Source: Actinomycetes bacterium (GTDB lineage Bacteria > Actinomycetota > Actinomycetes > Streptosporangiales > Streptosporangiaceae). From it: DNA of 5,429 nt. The stretch spans positions 1 through 5,429 of the forward strand of contig JAFACJ010000567.1 in assembly GCA_023425615.1 (NCBI GenBank), in the 5' to 3' direction. Both the position numbers and the translations under genes were made by a program. The stretch's first letter is position 1; the number at the start of each line of letters is the position of its first letter. The notes under the pieces were generated by a model that was given only the letters and a program-made list of their open reading frames with translations, had not been told where the DNA came from and searched no databases. Positions 1 to 5,429 of the stretch are shown here, piece by piece.

Positions 1-362
1 GCGACGACCGTCGCCGTCAGCAGGGCCAGGACGAGGGCGGACAGGGTCAGTTCGGCGGTCGGCCACAGCTGCTCGTTGATGACCCGGCCGACCGGTTCCT
101 GCAACTGGTAGGAGCGGCCGAGGTCACCGCGCAGCAGCCGGCCGAGGAACAGCGCGTACTGCACCGGCAGGGGCCGGTCGAAGCCCAGTTCGTGCCGGGT
201 GTGCGCGACGACCTCCGGGCTCGGCGTCGAGCCCAGCAGGACCCGGACCGGGTCGCCCGGCACCAGTTGCAGTCCCGCGAACGCGACGGTCGCCGCGCCC
301 AGCGTGGTCAGGACCGCCAGCGCGAGACGGCCTGCCAGCCAGCGGACCGTGCCGCCGCTCAT
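1..362 (-). CDS. ABC transporter permease, DppB/OppB type (N-terminal part, runs off the left edge)
   Basis: This is the first 120 codons of an inner-membrane permease of the dipeptide/oligopeptide/nickel ABC importer class (binding-protein-dependent transport, DppB-like). The translation starts MSGGTVRWLAGRLALAV. A first membrane helix spans about residues 8-33 and ends in the family's VPGDPVRVLLG stretch (about 34-44). The characteristic ELGFDRPLPVQY and LGRLLRGDLGRSY blocks follow (about 58-85), then the start of helix 2 (about 102-120). The ATG at 362-360 overlaps the TGA of the binding-protein gene in an ATGA arrangement. GGGGA at 374-370, 7 bases upstream, serves as ribosome site, so translational coupling is likely. 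By family knowledge this subunit forms half of the translocation channel with a DppC-type partner, presumably encoded next to the left. The substrate cannot be read from this fragment. It is cut by the window, not truncated biologically as far as can be seen. Confidence 0.93.
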   Translation of the reverse strand, partial: MSGGTVRWLAGRLALAVLTTLGAATVAFAGLQLVPGDPVRVLLGSTPSPEVVAHTRHELGFDRPLPVQYALFLGRLLRGDLGRSYQLQEPVGRVINEQLWPTAELTLSALVLALLTATVV

Positions 363-1981
363 GTGGCGTTCCCCGCCACGGCCTCGTAGAACAGCGGGTA
401 GGCGTTGGCGTCGAACCGCACCCCTGACACCTCCTTGGCGGTGCCGACCAGCCGGACCGGCACATAGGTCGGGATCACCAGCGCGTGCTCGATCAGGTAT
501 TTCTGCGCCTGGGAGTAGAGGCGGTCGCGTGCGGCGGTGTCGGTGGTGGCGACCGCGTCGCGCAGCCAGCCGTCCAGGGGGCCCTGCGACAGGTGGAAGA
601 AGTTGCCGCCGCCCTGGGGCGGTGTGCGGTCGGCGCCGAAGTAGTACCGCAGGATGTCCGGTTCGGGGGAGGCGAAGCTGTTACCGAACAGGTCGAGCGT
701 GGGCGTCTTGGCCAGCAGCTCCCGGCCGAGCGCGCCGCCGTCCTCGCTGATGAGCTGCACCTCGATCCCGACCTGCTTGGCGGCGGCCTGGACCCCCTGG
801 GCCAGCAGGTAGCGCCCGTCGCGCATGAGCAGCTCGACGTACGGCCAGCGCAGCGTCAGGCGCTTGCCGTCCTTGGTGCGGTAGCCCTGGTCGTCGCGGC
901 CGGTCCATCCCGCCTCGTCCAGCAGCCTGCCGGCGAGCGCCTGGTCGGGGGTCCAGGTCCCCTCGGTCGCCGGCTCGTATCCCGTGGTCGAGGGGCTGAG
1001 CAGGCTCCACGCCCGGCGGTACTGGCCGAAGTAGACGCTCTGCACGAGTTTGTCCAGGTCGATCGACCGGACCAGCGCCTTCCTGACCCGCTCGTCGGCC
1101 AGCGCTCCGTGTGTGCTGTTGAGGAAGACGCCGAACACCGCGCCGGGCACGTCGGCCCGCAGCAGCCTGCTGGGGCCCGACTCGACGGTCTTGACGTTGG
1201 CGGGCGGTACGTTGTCGACGACGTCCGCCTCGCCGCTGGTGAGCAGGCCGATCCGCACCGAGCTCTCGGGCACGAAGGCGATGGTCAGCTTGTCCAGCGC
1301 CGCCGGGCCGGTCCGCTCGGCGTATCCCGGGCCCCAGCCGTACCGTGCGTTCTTCGCCAGGACGATGTTCTTGTTGCGGGTCCACGACACGAACTGGAAC
1401 GGCCCCGACCCGACCGGCTTGGCGCACAGGCCCGCCGCGTTCGTCTTCACCGAGGCGGGTGACTGGATGCCGAGGAAGGCGGTGCTGACGGCGTACAGGA
1501 ACGAGGCGTCCGGGCGGCTCAGCTCGACCTTGACCGTCGTGGCGTCCACGGCCTCGCTGCCCTTGTAGGCGCGCAGCAGTGACGCAGCGTAGCGGGACTT
1601 GGTCTCGGGCGCCACGGCCCGGTCCAGTGTCGCCTTGACGGCGGCGGCGTCCAGCGGGGTCCGGTCGTGGAACTCGACGCCCGGCTTCAGGTGGAAGGTG
1701 TAGGTCCTGCCGTCGGGGGAGACGGTCCAGCGTTCGGCGAGCCAGGGGTGGAACTTTCCGTCCGGGGTCCTGGCCACCAGCGAGTCGAAGAGGGACCGGT
1801 CCACCAGCGAGGTGACGTCCAGCGCACTGACCTGCGGATCCAGACAGTCGGGTTCGGCGTAGGCGGCGAAGGTGAGCTCCTTGCCGCCGGCCTCGGCCTG
1901 ATCGCCCGACGAGCAGGCCGCCGAGCCGGACAGCAGCAGCGCCGCGGCCAGCAGCCGGGCGCAGAGCCGCGCAGGGACCAT
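359..1981 (-). CDS. ABC transporter substrate-binding lipoprotein, family 5 (peptide/nickel type)
   Basis: A 540-residue extracellular solute-binding protein (SBP_bac_5 family; DppA, OppA, NikA and CntA are relatives) that would capture a ligand outside the membrane and pass it to the permease encoded just downstream. The start MVPARLCARLLAAALLLSG is a short basic n-region plus hydrophobic core, followed by SAAC-SS with C23 as the probable lipidation site. Position -3 is Ser, which is weaker than the usual Leu. Family blocks are clear: LDPQVS (47-52), WTVSPDGRTYTFHLKPGVEFHD (starting at W85, ending at 106), and VGSGPFQFVSW (190-200). The protein is near the usual family length. Mature cysteines C46 and C186, each beside a conserved block, could form a disulfide. 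The ATG at 1981 is chosen over an upstream in-frame extension because it has GAGGAG 8 bases before it and starts the signal peptide. The substrate is unknown; peptide, nickel/metallophore and other small ligands all fit the family. Confidence 0.95.
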   Translation of the reverse strand: MVPARLCARLLAAALLLSGSAACSSGDQAEAGGKELTFAAYAEPDCLDPQVSALDVTSLVDRSLFDSLVARTPDGKFHPWLAERWTVSPDGRTYTFHLKPGVEFHDRTPLDAAAVKATLDRAVAPETKSRYAASLLRAYKGSEAVDATTVKVELSRPDASFLYAVSTAFLGIQSPASVKTNAAGLCAKPVGSGPFQFVSWTRNKNIVLAKNARYGWGPGYAERTGPAALDKLTIAFVPESSVRIGLLTSGEADVVDNVPPANVKTVESGPSRLLRADVPGAVFGVFLNSTHGALADERVRKALVRSIDLDKLVQSVYFGQYRRAWSLLSPSTTGYEPATEGTWTPDQALAGRLLDEAGWTGRDDQGYRTKDGKRLTLRWPYVELLMRDGRYLLAQGVQAAAKQVGIEVQLISEDGGALGRELLAKTPTLDLFGNSFASPEPDILRYYFGADRTPPQGGGNFFHLSQGPLDGWLRDAVATTDTAARDRLYSQAQKYLIEHALVIPTYVPVRLVGTAKEVSGVRFDANAYPLFYEAVAGNAT

Positions 1982-1989
1982 GGTGATAT

Positions 1990-1995
1990 CTCCTC
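1990..1995 (-). promoter_or_regulatory. Shine-Dalgarno site of the binding-protein gene
   Basis: GAGGAG on the minus strand, 8 bases before the ATG at 1981. It is strong and correctly spaced, and it decides the start: the open frame extends 82 codons further upstream, but that stretch overlaps the TetR gene and has no signal peptide. Confidence 0.85.
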
Positions 1996-2058
1996 GGAGA
2001 GTGCGGCGTGCGGGCACCGCTCGCCGGACGGCGGGCGGGAAGATGGCCGTACTCTCCG
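1995..2058 (-). other. Interrupted inverted repeat in the binding-protein leader
   Basis: On the minus strand CGGAGAGT-A-CGGC (2058-2046) can pair with GCCG-C-ACTCTCCG (2007-1995). This gives 8 pairs, one A/C mismatch, then 4 pairs, enclosing 38 bases that contain a small inner CGCC/GGCG hairpin. The 3' arm ends on the first G of the GAGGAG ribosome site. If the operon promoter lies just upstream, this structure would sit at the 5' end of the mRNA and could stabilise it or affect ribosome access. The repeat is seen directly; any function is inferred. Confidence 0.4.
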
Positions 2059-2062
2059 GGAA

Positions 2063-2081
2063 TGAGTTAAAGCGAACCTTA
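2063..2081 (-). promoter_or_regulatory. AT-rich iron-box-like site upstream of the ABC importer operon
   Basis: On the plus strand the site reads TGAGTTAAAGCGAACCTTA. It matches the actinobacterial DtxR/IdeR/DmdR iron-box consensus TTAGGTTAGGCTAACCTAA at 13 of 19 positions, with the right half (AACCT-A) well conserved. It also contains an imperfect palindrome, TTAA(A/G)G...C(C/T)TTAA, at 2067-2082. The surrounding 24 bases (2061-2084) have 8 G/C, far below the window's level. It ends at the TetR stop codon, about 82 bases before the binding-protein ATG, where an operator or promoter is expected. A 13/19 match is below what a confident call needs. It could instead be the operon's promoter or another regulator's site. 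Confidence 0.3.
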
Positions 2082-2672
2082 ATGTGGTGGGTTCGGGCAC
2101 GGCATGAGCCCGCGGACCGCCAGGGCGAGCAGCCGCTCGGCGGCCTCCGGTTCCCGCTCGGTGGACATCGCGATCGAGCCCACGAGCCACAGGACGTCCT
2201 TGAAGTCGGTGCCCTCGGGCACGGCATCTGCCAGCCTCGCCCGCTCGAACAGCCCGGCCCCGGCCGAGCGCATCGACTGGCAGGAGGAGAACAGGTCGGT
2301 GCTCTCGTCGCGGAGCGTGACCATCACCGACGCCGCCATCCCGTGGAACGCGGTGACCTCGGCGATGAACGCGCGCAGCCACGCCCCCAGCGCCGTGCCG
2401 GGGTCCGGCTCGGCCGCCAGCTCCCGCGCCCGGTCGGTGAGCCGGTCGTAGCTGCCGGCCACCAGCGCCTCCAGGAGCCGCTGCCGGTTGGGGAAGTGCC
2501 GGTACAGGGTGCCGATGCCCACTCCGGCGCGGCGGGCGACCTCCTCGAGCGAGGCGTCGGCGCCGCGTTCGAAGAAGACCTCCTGCGCGGTGGCCAGGAG
2601 GCGTTCGTGGTTGCGTCTGGCGTCGGCCCTCCCGGAGGGGGCGGTGGCCGTTGACGCGTCTTTGGGCTTCAT
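2079..2672 (-). CDS. TetR-family transcriptional repressor
   Basis: A 197-residue cytoplasmic regulator of usual TetR length. After a basic N-terminal tail, the DNA-binding domain covers about residues 19-70: ARRNHERLLATAQEVFFERG, then the helix-turn-helix LEEVARRAGVGIGTLYRHFP (about 42-61). The alpha-helical C-terminal part (about 75-190), with FHGMAAS and the DVLWLVGSIAM stretch, resembles the SbtR-like TetR ligand/dimerisation domain. The ATG at 2672 is preceded by AGGA at 5 bases. The gene is divergent from the MFS exporter across 118 bases that carry two perfect palindromes, the classic TetR local-repressor layout. It therefore most likely represses the exporter operon and itself, and is released by an unknown ligand, often an exporter substrate. 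The importer gene starts 97 bases downstream on the same strand, so read-through is possible. The TAA stop overlaps the AT-rich patch. Confidence 0.95.
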   Translation of the reverse strand: MKPKDASTATAPSGRADARRNHERLLATAQEVFFERGADASLEEVARRAGVGIGTLYRHFPNRQRLLEALVAGSYDRLTDRARELAAEPDPGTALGAWLRAFIAEVTAFHGMAASVMVTLRDESTDLFSSCQSMRSAGAGLFERARLADAVPEGTDFKDVLWLVGSIAMSTEREPEAAERLLALAVRGLMPCPNPPH

Positions 2673-2691
2673 GGTGATCCTGTCGTCGCCG

Positions 2692-2720
2692 TTGCCATCC
2701 GGAGGCAGCCTCCGTATAGT
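2692..2720 (+). promoter_or_regulatory. Sigma-70-type promoter of the exporter/oxidoreductase operon
   Basis: TTGCCA (2692-2697), a 17-base spacer and TATAGT (2715-2720) form a near-consensus vegetative promoter, with a start expected at about A2726. The spacer holds one palindrome almost entirely (2700-2714), and the second begins about 5 bases after the start. A bound repressor would block polymerase at both places. Confidence 0.75.
2700..2714. promoter_or_regulatory. Palindromic operator 1 (probable TetR binding site)
   Basis: CGGAGGCAGCCTCCG is a perfect 7+1+7 palindrome. It fills the -35/-10 spacer of the exporter promoter and lies 28 bases upstream of the TetR start codon. Its position, size and symmetry fit a TetR dimer site; the assignment to this TetR protein is inferred from adjacency. 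Confidence 0.8.
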
Positions 2721-2730
2721 CCTGCACTAA

Positions 2731-2745
2731 CGGAGGCTGCCTCCG
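2731..2745. promoter_or_regulatory. Palindromic operator 2 (probable TetR binding site)
   Basis: CGGAGGCTGCCTCCG is the exact reverse complement of operator 1, differing only in the central base as read on one strand. Centres are at 2707 and 2738, 31 bp or about three helical turns apart, so two dimers would sit on the same DNA face. It lies just downstream of the predicted exporter start site and next to the TetR -10 candidate. Confidence 0.8.
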
Positions 2746-2751
2746 ATTCTA
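2746..2751 (-). promoter_or_regulatory. Possible -10 of the TetR gene promoter
   Basis: TAGAAT on the minus strand matches TATAAT at 5 of 6 positions. A start 6-7 bases further would fall inside operator 2, consistent with autorepression. No good -35 is visible at 16-18 bases (for example GTCTCA at 17), so this is tentative. The ACTATA region between the operators is an alternative. Confidence 0.35.
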
Positions 2752-2790
2752 TGTCCGCTCCTCGTCCGTGAGACCGCGGGAGACCCCATC

Positions 2791-4308
2791 ATGTCGATAT
2801 CCTCATCGTCCGTCCCTGCGCCCACGCCTCCGGGAGCCGCCCGCCGCGGCGGACGCCCCGGGATCGCGCTGGCCGTCATCGTGGCGTGCCAGCTGCTGGT
2901 CGTCCTGGACGGCACCATCGTCAACATCGCGCTTCCCTCCATCCAGGACGACCTGCACTTCTCCGCGACCGGCAGGTCCTGGGTGGTCACCACCTACACC
3001 CTCGCCTTCGGCGGCCTGCTCCTGCTCGGCGGGCGCCTCGGCGACGTCCTGGGCCGGCGACGGCTGTTCGTCGCGGGCGTGGCGATCTTCACCGTCGCCT
3101 CGCTGGCCGGCGGCCTCGCCGACACCGCATGGCTGCTGCTGACCGCCAGGGGAGCGCAGGGCGTGGGCGCCGCGCTCGCCGCCCCCGGCACGCTCTCGCT
3201 CATCATCACCAACTTCCCCGGCGAAACCGAACGCGGCAAGGCCATGGGGTACTTCTCGGCGGTGGCCGGCTCCGGCATGGTCGTCGGCCTCATCCTCGGC
3301 GGGCTCCTGACCACCGGGGCGTCCTGGCGCTGGGTGATGTTCATCAACGTGCCCATCGGCATCGCCATCGCGGTCCTGGCGCCGCTGTACGTCGCCGAAC
3401 CGCCCCGCCGCTCGGGACGGTTCGACGTGCTCGGCGCGCTCACCTCGGCCATCGGCATGGCGTCGCTGGCCTACGGGTTCATCAGAGTCGGCGAGAAGGA
3501 CTGGCAGGACGGCCCGGCGCTGGCGGCGCTGGCGGTCGGCGCGGTCATGCTGGCGGCGTTCGTGGTGATCGAGAGCCGGGCCGGGCAGCCGATCATGCCG
3601 CTGCGCCTGCTGGCCGACCGCAACCGCGCCAGCGCCTACCTGGCCATGCTGCTGCTGCCCGCGACCATGTTCAGCCTGTTCTTCTTCCTCACCCAGCACT
3701 TCCAGGAGGTCCTCGGCTACAGCGCGCTGGAGGCGGGCCTGGCGTTCCTGCCGATGGCGGTCCTGCAGTTCGCGGCGGCACGCAGCGCCCCGACGCTGCT
3801 GCCGCGCTTCGGCCCCAAGCCGCTGGTGCTGGTCGGAGGGGTGGCGATCGTCGCCGGTATGGCGTGGCTGACCCGGCTCTCGGCCGACAGCGGCTACCTG
3901 ACCATGCTCGTCGGCCCGTCGGTGCTGGTCGGCGCGGGTGTCGGCCTGTGCTTCATGCCGCTGAACATGGCCATCATGACCTCGGTGCCGCCGCAGGACG
4001 CGGGCTCGGCCTCCGGGCTGCTGCAGAGCCTCCAGCAGGTCGGCGTCTCCATCGGTCTCGCCGTGATGGTGACGGTCTTCGGCACCGCCGTGCGCGACGC
4101 CTCACCCGCGTCCGGCGCCTCCTCCGCGGAGCGGGCGCACCAGGTGCTGGCCCACGGCATCGCCTCGGCGTTCGGGACGGGCCTGGTCATCGCGGTGCTC
4201 GCCTTCGCGGTGCTCGCCTTCGGGCTCAAGCCCAAGCCCCGGCCCGCCGCCCCTCCCGCCCCCGACCCCGCCGGTCCCAGGGCTGAACCCCAGCCCGCCC
4301 GGGACTGA
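2791..4308 (+). CDS. MFS exporter, DHA2 (EmrB/QacA, 14-helix) family
   Basis: A 505-residue inner-membrane drug:H+ antiporter-type transporter, the usual length for 14-helix DHA2 proteins. A short polar N-terminus (1-24) precedes helix 1, which carries the hallmark VVLDGTIVNIALPSIQ (37-52, with D40). Motif A is GGRLGDVLGRRR (80-91). Motif B is ARGAQGVGAALAAPG (119-133). The motif C region is GSGMVVGLILGG (160-171), followed by SWRWVMFINVPIG (178-190). The usual GP of motif C is G166-L167 here, a common variant in this branch. Hydrophobic helices continue to TM14 (about 462-479), then a Pro-rich cytoplasmic tail of 26 residues. The ATG has GGGAG 8 bases upstream. Expression is probably controlled by the divergent TetR through the twin palindromes, and the flavin oxidoreductase gene follows after 34 bases. 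By family it exports lipophilic or cationic drugs or self-made metabolites; the real substrate is unknown. Confidence 0.95.
   Translation: MSISSSSVPAPTPPGAARRGGRPGIALAVIVACQLLVVLDGTIVNIALPSIQDDLHFSATGRSWVVTTYTLAFGGLLLLGGRLGDVLGRRRLFVAGVAIFTVASLAGGLADTAWLLLTARGAQGVGAALAAPGTLSLIITNFPGETERGKAMGYFSAVAGSGMVVGLILGGLLTTGASWRWVMFINVPIGIAIAVLAPLYVAEPPRRSGRFDVLGALTSAIGMASLAYGFIRVGEKDWQDGPALAALAVGAVMLAAFVVIESRAGQPIMPLRLLADRNRASAYLAMLLLPATMFSLFFFLTQHFQEVLGYSALEAGLAFLPMAVLQFAAARSAPTLLPRFGPKPLVLVGGVAIVAGMAWLTRLSADSGYLTMLVGPSVLVGAGVGLCFMPLNMAIMTSVPPQDAGSASGLLQSLQQVGVSIGLAVMVTVFGTAVRDASPASGASSAERAHQVLAHGIASAFGTGLVIAVLAFAVLAFGLKPKPRPAAPPAPDPAGPRAEPQPARD
4192..4221 (+). repeat. Exact 15-bp tandem duplication in the last membrane helix of the exporter
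   Basis: GCGGTGCTCGCCTTC occurs twice back to back (4192-4206 and 4207-4221). The 15-base period extends one base on each side (4191-4222). It is in frame and encodes AVLAF-AVLAF (residues 468-477). The codons are identical in both copies, which suggests a fairly recent slippage duplication or maintained homogeneity, although high-GC codon bias makes identity easier. Confidence 0.85.
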
Positions 4309-4342
4309 AGACCCCCACCCCCCGGACGAACGGAAGCACGCA

Positions 4343-5380
4343 GTGACACACGCCACCGGAATCCACCTGTCCGTTCTCGACATCGCGCCGGTGTGGCGCG
4401 GATCCACCCCGGCGCAGGCGCTGCGCGACACCCTGGCCCTGGCCCCCGAGGTCGAGCGCCTGGGCTACCGCAGGTACTGGGTGGCCGAGCACCACAACGC
4501 GCCGAGCATCGCCAGCTCCTCGCCCCCCATGCTCGCCGGGCAGATCGCGGCGCGGACCTCCACGATCTCCGTCGGCTCCGGCGGCGTCCTGCTGCCCAAC
4601 CACGCGCCGCTGGTGGTCGCCGAGCAGTTCGGGCTGCTGGAGGCCCTCTATCCGGACCGTGTCGACCTGGGCCTCGGGCGGGCGAGCGGCACCGACCCGC
4701 TCACCGCCGGGGCGCTGCGCCGCAGCGCCTTCCCGCCCGCCGACTTCGGCGAGCAGATCGACGAGCTGGAGGTGTACTTCGCGCCGCAGCCGCCCGGAGG
4801 CCCCGAGCCCGCCGTCGTGGCGGTGCCCGCACCCGGCAACCGGCCGCGGATCTGGGTGCTGGGCTCCAGCCCGGCCAGCGCGCTCCTTGCCGCATCCCGC
4901 GGCCTGCCGTACGCGTTCGCGCACCACATCGCACCCGACCTGGCGGTGCCCGCACTCCGGCTCTACCGCCGCGAGTTCCGGCCGTCGCCGGTACTGGAGC
5001 GGCCCTACGCGATCGTCGCCGCGTCGGTGGTCGTCGCCGACACCGACGAACGGGCACGCCGGCTGATCCGCCCGATGACCATCACCGGGATCGAGCTGCG
5101 CACCACCGGCAGGGCCGGACCGCTCTACCCGCCCGACCAGGCCGAGAAGTACGTCTTCTCCCCGGCGGAGCGGGAGATGGCGGCGCAGAGCCACGGCAGG
5201 CATCTGGTCGGCTCGCCCGGTACCGTCGCCGAACGGATCACCGAGCTGCTCGCCGCGACCGGCGCCGATGAGCTGATGGCCCTGACGAACGTGCAGGACC
5301 CGCAGGAGAGGCTGCGCTCCTTCGAGCACCTCACCCGGATCGTTCCCCTCATCACCCCGACGGCGGCCGAGGCGGTCTGA
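4343..5380 (+). CDS. Luciferase-like (LLM class) flavin-dependent oxidoreductase, MsnO8/YhbW-like group
   Basis: A 345-residue soluble TIM-barrel enzyme of the bacterial luciferase superfamily. It is expected to use reduced FMN (or F420 in some relatives) to oxidise a small organic substrate. The sequence follows the group-1 luciferase-like oxidoreductases (E. coli YhbW, MsnO8-type): LSVLDIAPVWRG (9-20), RYWVAEHHN (44-52), GSGGVLLPNHAPLVVAEQ (78-95), PDRVDLGLGRASGTD (104-118), and a C-terminal GSPGTVAERI (290-299) with DELMALTN (309-316). Length is normal for the group and no break is seen. The start is GTG at 4343 with GGAAG 6 bases upstream; no nearby ATG competes. It lies 34 bases after the exporter stop and ahead of a strong hairpin, so it is probably co-transcribed with the exporter and shares its TetR control. 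The substrate is unknown; modification of the exported compound or detoxification are reasonable inferences. Confidence 0.93.
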   Translation: MTHATGIHLSVLDIAPVWRGSTPAQALRDTLALAPEVERLGYRRYWVAEHHNAPSIASSSPPMLAGQIAARTSTISVGSGGVLLPNHAPLVVAEQFGLLEALYPDRVDLGLGRASGTDPLTAGALRRSAFPPADFGEQIDELEVYFAPQPPGGPEPAVVAVPAPGNRPRIWVLGSSPASALLAASRGLPYAFAHHIAPDLAVPALRLYRREFRPSPVLERPYAIVAASVVVADTDERARRLIRPMTITGIELRTTGRAGPLYPPDQAEKYVFSPAEREMAAQSHGRHLVGSPGTVAERITELLAATGADELMALTNVQDPQERLRSFEHLTRIVPLITPTAAEAV

Positions 5381-5402
5381 CCCCGGCCCTCCCCGTCGCC
5401 CA

Positions 5403-5428
5403 GGGGCCGCCGCGCACGCGGCGGCCCC
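5403..5428 (+). terminator. GC-rich hairpin terminator after the exporter/oxidoreductase operon
   Basis: GGGGCCGCCGCG (5403-5414) and CGCGGCGGCCCC (5417-5428) are perfect inverted repeats of 12 bases around CA. The realistic structure is an 11-bp stem with a GCAC tetraloop. It starts 22 bases after the oxidoreductase stop. The window ends one base later, so any T-tract is not visible; actinobacterial terminators often lack one. The symmetry would also let it act on a convergent gene to the right. Confidence 0.75.
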
Positions 5429-5429
5429 A

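Noticed and set aside
485..1462. 325-codon open frame on the plus strand opposite the binding-protein gene
   Set aside because: It is antisense to a clear family-5 binding protein. Its product shows no recognisable domain and is the kind of long shadow frame that GC-rich coding DNA produces.
1982..2227. N-terminal extension of 82 codons on the binding-protein frame
   Set aside because: It overlaps the TetR coding region, has no ribosome site at its start and would bury the signal peptide. The ATG at 1981 with GAGGAG is far better.
2700..2745. The two palindromes read as a single long stem or transposon end
   Set aside because: Together they could form a 15-bp stem with a 16-base loop, but each is individually a perfect palindrome placed on promoter elements, and there is no transposase or target duplication. 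Paired operators explain them better.
2886..4286. 466-codon second plus-strand frame inside the exporter gene
   Set aside because: Its product is Arg/His/Gly-rich with no membrane helices or motifs, whereas the frame starting at 2791 carries all the MFS motifs.
4226..5329. 367-codon open frame on the minus strand opposite the flavin oxidoreductase gene
   Set aside because: Its product is rich in Arg, Gly and Ala with no domain pattern, and it spans two real plus-strand genes and their gap. It is a shadow of GC-biased codon use.

Overview
The window is high-GC DNA with strong G/C bias at third codon positions, compact spacing and a lipoprotein-anchored binding protein. These point to an actinomycete (Streptomyces, Streptosporangiales or Actinomadura-like; genus not resolvable from the sequence). 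It holds five protein genes in two divergent groups, and no RNA gene, CRISPR array or mobile element is visible.

Left half, minus strand, in transcription order: a TetR-family repressor (2672 to 2079), a family-5 extracellular solute-binding lipoprotein (1981 to 359), and the first 120 codons of a DppB-type ABC permease that runs off the left edge. The binding protein and permease overlap by 4 bases (ATGA), so this is the start of a peptide/nickel-type ABC importer operon. Its second permease and ATPases are expected beyond the window. The 97-base gap in front of the binding-protein gene contains a short AT-rich patch resembling, imperfectly, an actinobacterial iron box. It also contains an interrupted 12-pair inverted repeat that abuts the Shine-Dalgarno sequence.

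Right half, plus strand: a 14-helix DHA2 (EmrB/QacA-type) MFS exporter (2791-4308), then after 34 bases a luciferase-like flavin-dependent oxidoreductase (4343-5380). A perfect 12-bp GC hairpin (5403-5428) closes this unit. The exporter gene has an exact 15-bp in-frame tandem duplication in its last membrane helix.

The 118-base region between the repressor and the exporter is the clearest regulatory element. Two perfect 15-bp palindromes, CGGAGGCAGCCTCCG and CGGAGGCTGCCTCCG, have centres 31 bp apart, about three helical turns. One lies between the -35 and -10 of a good promoter reading toward the exporter, and the other lies just past its start site. The simplest model is that the TetR protein represses the exporter/oxidoreductase operon, and probably itself, until a ligand releases it. 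Whether the ABC importer belongs to the same circuit is open. An importer, an exporter and a flavin enzyme around one regulator could handle one small molecule (a metallophore, peptide-like antibiotic or xenobiotic), but the sequence does not identify it.
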